The notes beneath the pieces are model-generated. The model worked only from the letters and a program-made list of their open reading frames with translations, was not told the origin of the DNA and made no database searches. Position numbers and translations under genes: made by a program. 64,000 bases of DNA from Pseudomonas fragi (GTDB lineage Bacteria > Pseudomonadota > Gammaproteobacteria > Pseudomonadales > Pseudomonadaceae), in assembly GCF_900105835.1 (NCBI RefSeq), contig NZ_LT629783.1:4114501-4178500 (forward strand), read 5' to 3'. The stretch's first letter is position 1, and each line of letters starts with the position of its first letter. Below, piece after piece: positions 8,241-17,238 of the stretch.

Positions 8241-9398
8241 TCAGGCCAGCGCGATATCCGCCGGCGACACAATACTGGTCTTGGCCCCCCGGGAACGGCC
8301 CGAGCTCAGGTAGGCGGCAATCGATTCCTGGGTCACTTCACCCAGGAACACCCGCTCGGCATCCATCACCGGCAGCCACGAACGGTTGAACTCGTACATG
8401 CGCGACAGCAAGATGCGCAAGTGTTCGTCATACGCTGCCGTGGCGTTGAATTCACGCAGGTACTGGCCACAGGTGCCGCTCTGGCGATGCAGGTCGCGAC
8501 GACGCACATAGCCCAGTGCCTTGTTGTCGGCACAGGTGACCACCACATAGCGGCGGTCCAGTTCGTCCATCAGCTCCAGCGCTTCGGCCACCGGGGTTTC
8601 CGGGCTCACCGACGGTGCGTTGTCCGCAGCGTCTTCTGCTTTTACCAGCAGCAGACGTTTCAGGGTGCTGTCCTGGCCGACAAAGTTGCTCACGAAGTCG
8701 TCCGCCGGGTGGGCCAGCAGGGTGTCCGGGTGATCCATCTGCAGCAGCTTGCCGCCACGGAAGATGGCGATCTTGTCACCCAGCTTGATGGCTTCGTCGA
8801 TGTCGTGGCTGACCATGATCACGGTCTTGTTCAGCGCACGTTGCATCTCGAAGAATTCGTTCTGGATCATTTCACGGTTGATCGGGTCGACCGCGCCAAA
8901 GGGTTCATCCATCAACAGCAACGGCGCATCGGCGGCCAGGGCGCGAATCACGCCGATACGTTGTTGCTGGCCACCGGACAGCTCACGCGGGTAGCGATGC
9001 AGGTACTGCTTGGGTTCGAGTTTGATCATGCTCATCAGTTCGCGGGCACGCTCATGGCACTTTTGCTTGTCCCAGCCCAACAGGCGCGGCACCACGGTGA
9101 TGTTCTCCTCGATGGTCATATTGGGGAACAGACCGATCTGCTGGATCACATAACCGATATTGCGACGCAGGGTCACCGGGTCGAGGTCGGTGGTGTCTTC
9201 GCCGTTGATCAGGATCTTGCCCGAGGTGGGCTTGATCAGGCGGTTGATCATTTTCAACGTGGTGCTTTTGCCGCAACCCGAAGGCCCGAGGAACACGCAG
9301 ATTTCGCCTTCGTTGACGGTCAGGCTTACCGAGTCCACGGCTTTGACGTCTTTACCGTTGCTTTGGAAAGTTTTGCTGAGGTTTTGAAGTTCGATCAT
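8241..9398 (-). CDS. opuCA: Osmoprotectant ABC transporter ATP-binding protein with CBS domains
   Basis: ATPase of 385 residues of the glycine betaine/carnitine/choline (OpuC/OsmU) uptake family. Walker A GPSGCGKST is at 38-46, the Q-loop near IQQIGLFP, signature LSGGQ at 140-144, and Walker B LLLMDEP follows. After the nucleotide domain, residues from about 255 to 375 look like a pair of CBS modules, which in this family sense ionic strength. The start at 9398 overlaps the stop of the permease gene by 4 bases (ATGA), showing translational coupling. It is the last gene of a four-gene operon (permease, binding protein, permease, ATPase). Confidence 0.92.
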   Translation of the reverse strand: MIELQNLSKTFQSNGKDVKAVDSVSLTVNEGEICVFLGPSGCGKSTTLKMINRLIKPTSGKILINGEDTTDLDPVTLRRNIGYVIQQIGLFPNMTIEENITVVPRLLGWDKQKCHERARELMSMIKLEPKQYLHRYPRELSGGQQQRIGVIRALAADAPLLLMDEPFGAVDPINREMIQNEFFEMQRALNKTVIMVSHDIDEAIKLGDKIAIFRGGKLLQMDHPDTLLAHPADDFVSNFVGQDSTLKRLLLVKAEDAADNAPSVSPETPVAEALELMDELDRRYVVVTCADNKALGYVRRRDLHRQSGTCGQYLREFNATAAYDEHLRILLSRMYEFNRSWLPVMDAERVFLGEVTQESIAAYLSSGRSRGAKTSIVSPADIALA

Positions 9399-10048
9399 TT
9401 GAGCAGTCCTTTTGGAGTCAGCGAGCGTTGCAGCCATTGCAGAAGCAGGTCGGCGATGATGGCCAGAACACTGACCAACACGGCGCCGACGATCAGCATC
9501 GACATGTCGCTACGGCTGATTGCAGCAAGAATAAGTACACCCAGACCGCCAGCACCGATGGTGGCAGCGATGGTCATTACCCCGATGTTCATCACCACGG
9601 CGGTGCGCACACCGGCCAGGATCACCGGTACGGCAATCGGCAGTTCAACCATGCGCAGGCGCTGGCTGAAGGTCATGCCGATGCCGCGGGCCGCTTCGCG
9701 AATCCCCGGTTCCACGCCGGTGAGGGCGAGGAAGGTGTTGCGCATGATCGGCAGCAGCGAGTACAGGAACACGGCGGTAATGGCCGGCATCGGGCCCAGG
9801 CCCTGGCCGAACTTGGAGTAGAACGGCAGCAGCAGGCCGAACAGGGCGATCGACGGAATGGTCAACAGCACCGTGGCGCTGGCCTGCAGCGGGCCGGCCA
9901 GTGACGGGAAGCGCGTCATCAGCACGCCCAGCGGCACGCCGATGAGGATCGCGAGGATCACCGCGATGCCGACCAGGCTGATGTGCTGTAGGGTCAAATG
10001 CAGGACCTGCGACCAGTCCATGTGGGAAAAGGCGTTTAAAAATTCCAT
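9395..10048 (-). CDS. opuCB: Osmoprotectant ABC transporter permease
   Basis: Inner-membrane permease of 217 residues with five or six hydrophobic helices and the binding-protein-dependent transport signature (EAARGIGMTFSQRLRMVELPIAVP, around residue 119) that contacts the ATPase. It lies 14 bases after the binding-protein gene and overlaps the ATPase start by 4 bases. Together with the other permease it should form the heterodimeric channel. Which of the two is called B or D is a matter of convention. Confidence 0.88.
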   Translation of the reverse strand: MEFLNAFSHMDWSQVLHLTLQHISLVGIAVILAILIGVPLGVLMTRFPSLAGPLQASATVLLTIPSIALFGLLLPFYSKFGQGLGPMPAITAVFLYSLLPIMRNTFLALTGVEPGIREAARGIGMTFSQRLRMVELPIAVPVILAGVRTAVVMNIGVMTIAATIGAGGLGVLILAAISRSDMSMLIVGAVLVSVLAIIADLLLQWLQRSLTPKGLLK

Positions 10049-10062
10049 GTCTTCTCCTCTAT

Positions 10063-10956
10063 TCAGTTCAGTGGATGCTGGCGCAGGAAATCTGCGGCGA
10101 CTTTGGACGGGCTTTCGTGGTCAACGTCGACCCGGGCGTTGAGCTGGCGCATGGTTTCGTCGTCAAACAGGTCCGCCAGCGGCTTGAGCAGACCTTCGAG
10201 TTCCGGGTGGGCGTCCAGGTACTCTTTGCGTACCACCGGGGCGGCGGTGTAGTCCGGGAAGTAATGCAGGTCGTCGTCGAGCAGCTTCAGGTTGAAGGCG
10301 CTCAGGCGACCGTCCGTGGTGTAGACCAGGCCGGCAAACACCTGGCCGTTTTTCAGGGCGGTGTAGACCAGGCCTGCGTCCATCTGACGGATATTGCGAC
10401 GGGTCAGGTCCAGGTCATACAGCTTGACCATGCCCAGCAAACCGTCGGAGCGGTTGGCAAACTCGGTGTCCAGGGCCACCAGCGCTTTTTTGTTTTCCGG
10501 TTCGCGCAGGGCCTTGTTCAGGTCGCTGACGCTGTTGATGCCCGGGAACTCCTCAGCCACCTTTTGCGGCAGAGCCAGGGCATAGGTGTTGCTGAACTTG
10601 GACGGGTGCAGCCAGATCAGTCCCTTTTTTGCATCGACCTCTTTTACCCGGTCGTAGGATTGCTGGCTGTCCAGCTTGTCGGTGATGTGGTTGTAGGCCA
10701 CCAGCGAAACACCAGTGTATTCCCACACCATGTCCAGTTGCCCGGACTCATGGGCCGAGCGCGCCAGGCTGCTGCCCAGCCCGCCAGTCACCTGGGCGTT
10801 GTAGCCCTTGCTGTTGAGGTATTGCGAAGTGATTTCCGCGAGCAGGGTTTGCTCGGTAAACACCCGCGCCCCAATGCGAATCAAGGGTTTTTCGGCGGCC
10901 TGTGCAATTCCTGCACACAGCAGGATGCAGCCTAGTAAAAAGCTAATTTTTTTCAT
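10063..10956 (-). CDS. opuCC: Osmoprotectant substrate-binding protein (OpuCC/OsmX-like)
   Basis: Periplasmic quaternary-ammonium-binding protein of 297 residues. A signal peptide (MKKISFLLGCILLCAGIAQA) precedes the OpuAC-type fold: RIGARVFTEQTLLAEI at the ligand-binding start, WEYTGVSL and YALALP in the middle. It is encoded between the two permeases, 24 bases after the upstream permease, as in OpuC and OsmU systems. Whether glycine betaine, carnitine or choline is preferred cannot be told. Confidence 0.9.
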   Translation of the reverse strand: MKKISFLLGCILLCAGIAQAAEKPLIRIGARVFTEQTLLAEITSQYLNSKGYNAQVTGGLGSSLARSAHESGQLDMVWEYTGVSLVAYNHITDKLDSQQSYDRVKEVDAKKGLIWLHPSKFSNTYALALPQKVAEEFPGINSVSDLNKALREPENKKALVALDTEFANRSDGLLGMVKLYDLDLTRRNIRQMDAGLVYTALKNGQVFAGLVYTTDGRLSAFNLKLLDDDLHYFPDYTAAPVVRKEYLDAHPELEGLLKPLADLFDDETMRQLNARVDVDHESPSKVAADFLRQHPLN

Positions 10957-10980
10957 GGGTATTCCTTTCTCAGCCAGACC

Positions 10981-11697
10981 TTAAGCAGGTCGCAGACCGC
11001 GTTCCAACCACCGGCGGCTGACCAGTATCACCAGGCCGTCGAGCAGCAATGCCAGCAGCGCAGTACAGGCCGCGCCAAGGATCAGTTGCGGCTGATTGTT
11101 AAGGGCGATGCCGGGGAAAATCAGGCTGCCCAGGCTGTTGGCGCCGATCAGGAACGCCAGGGGGGCGGTACCGACGTTGATCGCCAGTGCCACGCGCACA
11201 CCGCCCATGATGATGGGCACGGCATTGGGTAGCTCGACCCGCCACAGCACCTGGCGCGGGGTCATGCCGATGCCGACGGCGGCTTCCTTGAGTGAGCCCT
11301 GGACGTTTTTCAGGCCTTCATAAGTGTTGCGCACAATGGGCAGCAACGAGGCGAGAAACAGGGCGAAGATGGCAGGCCCGCTGCCGATGCCGAGGAAGCC
11401 CAGGGCGATGGCCAGTACGGCCAGAGGAGGCACGGTGTTGCCGATGTTGAAGACTTGCATGAAGCGTTCCGCACGTCCGGCCATTGAAGGTCGGCTGAGG
11501 AAAATGCCGGCAGGTATCCCTACAAGGAGGGCCGCGAACATTGAAGCGAGTACCAGGTACAGGTGGGCTTGCAGGTAGAACAACAAATCATCTTGATAGT
11601 GTTCGATAGTGCTGATGCCGATCCAGTGGACCAACAGGGCCAGAAGCGCGATAACTACCGCACATCCTATAAGCCCTTTTCCATAGCGATTCGCCAT
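10981..11697 (-). CDS. opuCD: Osmoprotectant ABC transporter permease, promoter-proximal
   Basis: Second inner-membrane permease of the system, 238 residues, six predicted helices, with the ATPase-contact motif EAAVGIGMTPRQVLWRVELP. It is the first gene of the operon and therefore sets the transcript start. The ribosome site is AGGAGT within TTTTTTTCAGTC-flanked DNA just upstream. The order here (permease, binding protein, permease, ATPase) places the ATPase last. Confidence 0.88.
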   Translation of the reverse strand: MANRYGKGLIGCAVVIALLALLVHWIGISTIEHYQDDLLFYLQAHLYLVLASMFAALLVGIPAGIFLSRPSMAGRAERFMQVFNIGNTVPPLAVLAIALGFLGIGSGPAIFALFLASLLPIVRNTYEGLKNVQGSLKEAAVGIGMTPRQVLWRVELPNAVPIIMGGVRVALAINVGTAPLAFLIGANSLGSLIFPGIALNNQPQLILGAACTALLALLLDGLVILVSRRWLERGLRPA

Positions 11698-12036
11698 AGA
11701 CGGACTCCTTTTTTTTCAGTCGGCGAACACATCGTCGTGTGGCAAGGCCATTCCTGGCTGCCGGCAATATGTTCGCGAAGAGCAACAGGTGGTGGCGAAA
11801 ATGCGCCCTCAGCACCTGTCATTAGCGCAGCCTCGTCAGGCTAACTTGCTGATATTTCAGCCCCTGACGCTTTGTCGTATCAGGAGAGTGGACGCCTCCA
11901 CTGTTTAAAAGGTTCACATTTTTTACGGCACATTGCCACCCTTGTCCGACGAGCCACGGTTCCAACGGTGGCTGCACAGCCCGTATTTGGGCTATAATCC
12001 GCGCCCTTTTTTGAATCAATCGTCAGGCGATTTCCC
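11698..12036. other. Divergent intergenic region opuC/prfC
   Basis: This 339-base gap separates the divergent opuC operon and prfC and must hold both promoters. A TATAAT hexamer 38 bases before prfC is the only clear element. No gene is seen. Confidence 0.6.
11993..11998 (+). promoter_or_regulatory. Putative prfC -10 box
   Basis: Perfect TATAAT within GGGCTATAATCCGCGCCC, 38 bases before the prfC start. The -35 region is not recognisable at the usual spacing. Confidence 0.5.
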
Positions 12037-13620
12037 ATGACCAACCAGGCCGCCGAAGTCGCGAAACGCCGCACTTTCGCCATTATTTCCCACCCCGATG
12101 CGGGTAAGACCACCATCACCGAAAAGCTCTTGCTGATGGGTAAGGCGATTGCTGTCGCCGGTACGGTGAAATCGCGAAAGTCCGACCGCCATGCCACCTC
12201 CGACTGGATGGAAATGGAGAAGCAACGGGGTATTTCGATTACCACGTCGGTCATGCAATTCCCGTATCGCGACAACATGATCAACCTGCTCGACACCCCG
12301 GGCCACGAAGACTTCTCCGAAGACACCTACCGCACATTGACGGCGGTCGACTCGGCGCTGATGGTCCTCGACGGCGGTAAGGGTGTTGAGCCTCGTACCA
12401 TCGCCCTGATGGACGTTTGTCGTCTGCGTGACACGCCTATCGTCAGCTTTATCAACAAACTCGACCGCGACATTCGCGACCCGATCGAGTTGCTGGACGA
12501 GATCGAAGCAGTCCTGAAAATCAAGGCAGCGCCGATCACCTGGCCGATCGGCTGCTACCGTGATTTCAAGGGTGTTTACCACCTGGCGGACGACTACATC
12601 ATTGTCTACACCGCCGGTCACGGTCACGAACGCACCGAAACCAAGATCATCGAAAAACTCGATTCCGACGAAGCCCGCGCGCATCTGGGTGACGAGTACG
12701 ATCGTTTTGTTGACCAGTTGGAGCTGGTTCAGGGCGCTTGCCATGAATTCAACCAGCAGGAGTTCCTGGATGGTCAGTTGACCCCGGTGTTCTTCGGTAC
12801 GGCACTGGGCAACTTTGGTGTTGACCACGTGCTCGACGCGGTAGTGGACTGGGCGCCGAAGCCGTTGGCCCGTGTTGCCAACGAGCGCACGGTCGAGCCG
12901 GTAGAAGAGAAATTCACCGGTTTTGTGTTCAAGATCCAGGCGAACATGGACCCAAAACACCGCGACCGCATCGCCTTTATGCGCATTTGCTCGGGCAAGT
13001 ACGAAAAGGGCATGAAAATGCGCCATGTGCGCACCGGCAAGGACGTGCGTATCGGCGATGCCCTGACGTTCTTCTCCTCCGAGCGTGAACAGCTCGAAGA
13101 GGCCTTTGCGGGCGATATCATCGGTTTGCACAACCACGGCACCATCCAGATCGGTGATACCTTCACCGAGGGTGAGAGCCTGAGCTTTACCGGTATCCCG
13201 CACTTTGCCCCGGAACTGTTCCGTCGCGTGCGCCTGCGCGACCCGCTCAAGTCCAAGCAATTGCGCCAGGGCTTGCAGCAACTGGCCGAAGAGGGCGCCA
13301 CCCAGGTGTTCTTCCCGGAGCGCAGCAACGACATCATTCTGGGCGCCGTGGGTGTGCTGCAGTTCGACGTGGTCGCCAGCCGCTTGAAGGAAGAATACAA
13401 AGTGGAATGCTCCTACGAGCCGATCACCGTGTACTCGGCGCGCTGGATTGATTGCGACGATAAGAAGAAGCTTGAAGAGTTCAGCGTCAAGGCGGTGGAA
13501 AACCTGGCTGTGGACGGTGGTGGTCACCTGACCTACCTGGCCCCGACTCGCGTTAACCTGGCGTTGATGGAAGAACGCTGGCCGGATGTGAAATTCCGCG
13601 CAACCCGCGAGCATCACTAA
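12037..13620 (+). CDS. prfC: Peptide chain release factor 3
   Basis: Translational GTPase of 527 residues (family length 527-530) that recycles RF1/RF2 from the ribosome after peptide release. G-motifs are intact: P-loop SHPDAGKTT (18-26), switch region with the RF3-type [24 protein letters not shown], and NKLD. A beta-barrel domain II and the RF3-specific C-terminal domain follow. It stands alone, with its own promoter and a strong terminator after the stop. Confidence 0.97.
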   Translation: MTNQAAEVAKRRTFAIISHPDAGKTTITEKLLLMGKAIAVAGTVKSRKSDRHATSDWMEMEKQRGISITTSVMQFPYRDNMINLLDTPGHEDFSEDTYRTLTAVDSALMVLDGGKGVEPRTIALMDVCRLRDTPIVSFINKLDRDIRDPIELLDEIEAVLKIKAAPITWPIGCYRDFKGVYHLADDYIIVYTAGHGHERTETKIIEKLDSDEARAHLGDEYDRFVDQLELVQGACHEFNQQEFLDGQLTPVFFGTALGNFGVDHVLDAVVDWAPKPLARVANERTVEPVEEKFTGFVFKIQANMDPKHRDRIAFMRICSGKYEKGMKMRHVRTGKDVRIGDALTFFSSEREQLEEAFAGDIIGLHNHGTIQIGDTFTEGESLSFTGIPHFAPELFRRVRLRDPLKSKQLRQGLQQLAEEGATQVFFPERSNDIILGAVGVLQFDVVASRLKEEYKVECSYEPITVYSARWIDCDDKKKLEEFSVKAVENLAVDGGGHLTYLAPTRVNLALMEERWPDVKFRATREHH

Positions 13621-13639
13621 ACACTCCGGTGTCTGGTTG

Positions 13640-13674
13640 AAAAAAGCGAAGCCCTTGGGCTTCGCTTTTTTTTT
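13640..13674 (+). terminator. prfC terminator
   Basis: Stem AGCGAAGCCC/GGGCTTCGCT with a two-base apex is followed by nine T residues, 25 bases after the prfC stop. Confidence 0.9.
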
Positions 13675-13684
13675 GCGCAAATTT

Positions 13685-13769
13685 TGTAGTCACTGCCGAA
13701 GGCTGCGATCGCGGCCTGAGTAGCGCGAAGGCCCTGTAGTCCTAATCGCAGCCTCCGGCAGCGGCTACA
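13685..13769. repeat. REP-like inverted repeat, class A
   Basis: Arms TGTAGTCACTGCCGAAGGCTGCGA and TCGCAGCCTCCGGCAGCGGCTACA face each other. It lies between the prfC terminator and the pyocin gene, at the edge of the accessory island. Confidence 0.8.
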
Positions 13770-13907
13770 AAATTATGGGAACTTTCTCTCGTTATTTATA
13801 GATACTTGCTTGGCTGTTGAGGTGTATTTCATAAATTAATGTGCGTAACGCGCGTTATTAAATTCATTGGTCGTATCGAGATCGGGTAATGAAAGGAGTG
13901 CAGCTCA

Positions 13908-16157
13908 ATGCCTAATGATGTAGACAAGTATTTGGGGCCTCACAGGAAAATTGGTCCTGACTCATATGAGTTGGCGCCATATCCCATTGTAGGGAAATGG
14001 GAGTCAGATATTAAGTTTGGTGGCGGATACAACTCATGGGGGCTGAATGAAGGGCCGCGCAGAGGAGAGGGCGGGCCGAGCAATATTCATGAAGTTGCAA
14101 AGCCAAATGTTGTTGCGGAATTCATGAATGAACAAATCCACAATCAGGCAGATATTGATGGCGACTATATTGCCCGATTCAAAAATCTCTTGGGTGATAT
14201 TGGTCGGGAGCTGCAAGAAAGAAAATTGCTTGCCCAGGGCGCCAAGACACACGGAGCTGCGGACTCAGCGGTAATAGATCAACAGGTTGCTTTGGAGCTT
14301 ATTGAGTCGAAAAGGCAACAGTACACATCCATTGCGCCTGATATATATGGGCTTTATGGGCAAAGTCCCTATTTTTTGATGACGTTGCTGTCGAGCCAGA
14401 AAATAAACGATTTTTTTAACAGGGATAATGGAAGTAATCCTCGCGAAAGTTTTATGGCGTTGTTCGCCCAGTTTGATCATGTGTATAAATCGGCAATGGC
14501 TCTCAAGGTGCTTGCTCTTTCCACGGATATGCTTGCGGGCAAGCTTGCCGAATTGGCGCAGCAAGTAGAGCGCATGCAAGGTGCTGCCAATGACGCAGCT
14601 GCTTATCAGCGTTTGGGCATTATCAACCAGGAGCAGGCTATACACGCTCAGCAACTGCCGCAGTTCCTCCATACCGAGTTCGTCACTGCGGCGGGTTCAG
14701 TGGCAGGTATGACGGCCTCTGAAGCGTTGAGCCACTTCAAGGAGACGCTGACAAGCATGGCCGCGTCTAAAACTGCTGAAATCAAACCTGTTTCCGCGGC
14801 CCCGCCGCTCAGCAGGGGCGGGATTACAATCAACTTTCCAGCAGAGAATCCGAAAATCAAGGCTCCTTTGAGCAAGCCTGAGCTGGAGGCGCTCAACGAG
14901 TTGGTTTACTTGCAAACTCATACGAACTTGGGAACCAAGTGGTTGAGTTATCACGATGCCTTATTGAAGGCTGAGTCGGCCAGGCATCTTGCGATAACCG
15001 GTAATTCATTTGGGGGGCTGGCTGAGCGGGCAAAGCGAATTGAACACACTATTCGTAAAGCCAATACGTTTAGTGCACCGGGTCCATCATCAGCGACAAG
15101 CCCCCTGCTTGTCACTTCGGCGGGGACTGTAGCGGTTATTGATGCAGCGGCGGTTACTCTGCAAGCGGCTGTACGTTCTGCCATTAGCGCCTTGTCCGGT
15201 TTGGTCGCGGGTACTGCTTCGGGGCTTTTGGTGGGTGTGTCTGCCTTGGTGTATTCGCCCAAGCTGGCAAATGGCGAATTGCCTGAGCGCTATGCATTTA
15301 GTACGCCGCTCTCGGATTTGGCGCCTGGGCTCAAGGATGATCTATCAACTATTGCTGCCGCCAATGGCAATGTTGATCTGCCAGTGCGTATCAGTTCTAA
15401 GACAGCTGCAGATGGGCAGTCTGAAGTTTTTGTCGCTTTGGCGGATGGCATAACTGTGCCGTCGAAAGTCAGGGTTGTAGCTGCAACGTTCAACGCCCAG
15501 CAGAATGTTTACAGCGTAACCACCGAAGATGTACCACCAAGGACGTTGACCTGGACACCCATCGTCGATCCGGGGAGTAGCTCGACTACTTCCCCTGCCG
15601 AGCAACCAGTGCCAACGGTCTACACTGGCGCCACTGTCACGCCGGTGACGGGAAGAATTGATGCCTTCCCGGGACTTGCTGAAGCGGGTTTTAATGATTT
15701 TATTACGGTATTCCCGGCGAGTTCCGGTTTACCGCCGCTGTATGTGATGTTCAGAGACCCCCGTGAGGATGCAGGGGTTGCAACGGGGATGGGGCAGCCA
15801 GTGACAGGCATTTGGTTGGGGACTGCGGCGCAGGGTGAGGGGGCTCCTGTACCGTCACAGATTGCTGATCAGCTTCGGGGGAGGGAGTTCAAGAATTTCA
15901 AGGCGTTTCGAGAGGCGTTTTGGGTAGAGGTAACGAAAGATCCGGTGCTGTCACAGCAGTTTATAGCTCCAAATAGAGCTCGAATGAGCATTGGTAAAGC
16001 AGCTAAGACCAGAAAAACTGATGCCGTGGGCAAGCGGTCCACATTTGAAATTCATCATGTCCATGAAGTCGCTAAGGGGGGAGATATTTATAATGTTGAG
16101 AATATGTTGATCTTGACCCCCAAGCGTCACTTGGATATTCATAAAGGAGCTAAATAA
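13908..16157 (+). CDS. S-type pyocin with colicin-E9-type HNH DNase domain
   Basis: Bacteriocin of 749 residues that should kill related pseudomonads by degrading their DNA. The N-terminal 400 residues are mostly helical and not recognisable as a known receptor-binding domain. A hydrophobic Ala/Gly/Val-rich segment spans about 405-448, followed by a Pyocin_S-type translocation domain (about 490-560, LPVRISSKTAADG...) and a Ser/Thr/Pro linker. Residues 617-749 are the DNase: PVPSQIADQLRGREFKNF, an Arg six residues before His716, and the HH...N...HxxxH core at His716, His717, Asn732, His741 and His745. This is the same length as the colicin E9 nuclease (about 134 residues). Start at 13908 has the ribosome site AAAGGAG. 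The gene is AT-richer than its neighbours. The immunity gene overlaps the stop by one base. Confidence 0.93.
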   Translation: MPNDVDKYLGPHRKIGPDSYELAPYPIVGKWESDIKFGGGYNSWGLNEGPRRGEGGPSNIHEVAKPNVVAEFMNEQIHNQADIDGDYIARFKNLLGDIGRELQERKLLAQGAKTHGAADSAVIDQQVALELIESKRQQYTSIAPDIYGLYGQSPYFLMTLLSSQKINDFFNRDNGSNPRESFMALFAQFDHVYKSAMALKVLALSTDMLAGKLAELAQQVERMQGAANDAAAYQRLGIINQEQAIHAQQLPQFLHTEFVTAAGSVAGMTASEALSHFKETLTSMAASKTAEIKPVSAAPPLSRGGITINFPAENPKIKAPLSKPELEALNELVYLQTHTNLGTKWLSYHDALLKAESARHLAITGNSFGGLAERAKRIEHTIRKANTFSAPGPSSATSPLLVTSAGTVAVIDAAAVTLQAAVRSAISALSGLVAGTASGLLVGVSALVYSPKLANGELPERYAFSTPLSDLAPGLKDDLSTIAAANGNVDLPVRISSKTAADGQSEVFVALADGITVPSKVRVVAATFNAQQNVYSVTTEDVPPRTLTWTPIVDPGSSSTTSPAEQPVPTVYTGATVTPVTGRIDAFPGLAEAGFNDFITVFPASSGLPPLYVMFRDPREDAGVATGMGQPVTGIWLGTAAQGEGAPVPSQIADQLRGREFKNFKAFREAFWVEVTKDPVLSQQFIAPNRARMSIGKAAKTRKTDAVGKRSTFEIHHVHEVAKGGDIYNVENMLILTPKRHLDIHKGAK

Positions 16158-16420
16158 TGGAGCTGAAAAGCAGTTTCTCAGAGTATACGGAAGCCGAGTT
16201 CTTGGTGTTTATGAAAGAAATATTCCAGGAGAACGTTGCTGAAACTGATGAGCACCTTGACAAACTTCTGGAGCATTTTGAAAAGATCACTGAGCATCCT
16301 GAAGGGACAGATCTTATCTACTATGCCGCATCTGATTTGGACAGCACGCCAGAAGCTATAACCAAGAAAGTCAGTGAGTGGCGAGCCGCCAACGGTAAGC
16401 CTGGCTTCAAACCGGCTTAA
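16157..16420 (+). CDS. Colicin/pyocin DNase immunity protein (Im9 family)
   Basis: Acidic protein of 87 residues, the standard Im2/Im7/Im8/Im9 length. The conserved helix III motif HPEGTDLIYYA (the DLIYYP-type element that contacts the nuclease) and the C-terminal WRAANGKPGFKPA are present. The more variable helix II (NVAETDEHLDKLLEHF) sets specificity in this family. The ATG shares its A with the pyocin TAA stop, and its ribosome site AAGGAGC lies inside the pyocin gene, so translation is coupled and the toxin is neutralised as it is made. A terminator follows. Confidence 0.95.
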   Translation: MELKSSFSEYTEAEFLVFMKEIFQENVAETDEHLDKLLEHFEKITEHPEGTDLIYYAASDLDSTPEAITKKVSEWRAANGKPGFKPA

Positions 16421-16433
16421 TTGTTGCTTGTTC

Positions 16434-16472
16434 AGCCCAGCCATCCAGTGATCATGAGTGGCTGGGCTTTTT
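16434..16472 (+). terminator. Pyocin operon terminator
   Basis: Stem AGCCCAGCCA/TGGCTGGGCT with a 15-base loop is followed by TTTTTATT, 14 bases after the immunity stop. Confidence 0.85.
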
Positions 16473-16524
16473 ATTGGCTCAACAACTGTGGTTATCAACT
16501 CAACTATCTAATGCATATGTTTCC

Positions 16525-16617
16525 TGTAGGCGCTGCCGAAGGCTGCGATCGCGCCCGAAGCAGTTTACGACTGCTACGCAGCCGGACGTAGCCTCGCGCT
16601 GCTCGTCAACTGCTACA
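16525..16617. repeat. REP-like inverted repeat, class A (imperfect)
   Basis: It starts TGTAGGCGCTGCCGAAGGCTGCGA and ends in GCTCGTCAACTGCTACA, with an inner second hairpin (AGCAGTTTACGACTGCT). The outer arms are diverged, suggesting an older copy. Confidence 0.65.
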
Positions 16618-16763
16618 AGGGAGCGTATGCCCCGCCATACAGTATCGACAAAAGCGGCTGTGTTACTCCGAATGGGTATATCGCAACCTGCGTGTTTCTG
16701 GAAAAGCTAAAGGGGGCGAACTAGGTTTAAAGGGTATTTCTCACACACAGGATGGAAATCTCC

Positions 16764-17075
16764 ATGAAGCTTTTTCAACGCATTGTGCTGTTGCTCAAGG
16801 TGCTGGTGCTGCTGACGGTGAGTGCTTCGGCCGCTTGGGCCAGCAACCCGCTGAGCAGTGCCGGGGCAGGGTTCTCGGCTATGGGCGTGCCGGGGCCGAC
16901 GATTCATGCCATCTACAAGTCGGATTCGGAACCGGGTGATCAGGGCCAGGGCGGCAGTTCGGGGGATGATGACCAGACCGACGGTGACGGCGGCGCAGAT
17001 GGTGGTGGTAGCGGTGACGGTGGGGATAACGGCGATGATGGTGACGCGGGGGACGAAGGCGATAGCCAGACGTAG
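16764..17075 (+). CDS. Small secreted Gly/Asp-rich acidic protein, function unknown
   Basis: Short protein of 103 residues from the ATG at 16764 (MKLFQRIVLLLKVLVLL); an ATG 12 bases upstream is also possible. A hydrophobic signal peptide ending near ASAAWA is followed by about 30 ordinary residues and then a 50-residue tail made nearly only of Gly, Asp, Ser, Glu and Gln. The tail is strongly acidic and likely disordered; such Asp/Gly-rich tracts can bind calcium, but the nonapeptide of RTX proteins is absent. The gene is flanked by class A repeats and shows no operon partner. The coding call rests on the signal peptide and on the frame staying open through biased composition. Confidence 0.6.
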   Translation: MKLFQRIVLLLKVLVLLTVSASAAWASNPLSSAGAGFSAMGVPGPTIHAIYKSDSEPGDQGQGGSSGDDDQTDGDGGADGGGSGDGGDNGDDGDAGDEGDSQT

Positions 17076-17090
17076 TGGTGTGCACATATG

Positions 17091-17230
17091 TGTAGCAGCT
17101 GCCGAAGGCTGCGTTCGGTTACGAAGCAATCGTAAAACCTGAGCGTGCGGTGTGTCTGTTACTCCGCGGGCCTCGATTTTACGACGGCTGCGCCGCCGAA
17201 CGCAGCCTTCGTTCCTCGGCAGCTGCTACG
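17091..17230. repeat. REP-like inverted repeat, class A
   Basis: Outer arms TGTAGCAGCTGCCGAAGGCTGCGTTCGG and CCGAACGCAGCC...GGCAGCTGCTACG surround a second inner pair (CGTAAAACCT / ATTTTACG). It separates the small secreted protein from the end of dppF. Confidence 0.85.
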
Positions 17231-17238
17231 GGTCGTGT

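Larger units (their letters stand above)
16421..16751. other. Intergenic region after the pyocin operon
   Basis: It contains the pyocin terminator and a class A repeat. The 130 bases from 16620 to 16750 show no recognisable gene or gene remnant. Confidence 0.55.

Noticed and set aside
12016..13680. 554-residue frame antisense to prfC
   Set aside because: prfC is certain, and the antisense frame runs through its terminator; no motifs.
13771..13907. PrtN-type P-box or LexA box before the pyocin gene
   Set aside because: Only single ATTGGTCGT-like and GTTGAGGTGT elements are seen; the tandem ATTG-N-GT pattern and the CTG-N10-CAG form are absent, so no call was made.
16474..16710. 78-residue frame after the pyocin operon as remnant of a gene
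   Set aside because: It crosses a repeat element and has no recognisable domain.
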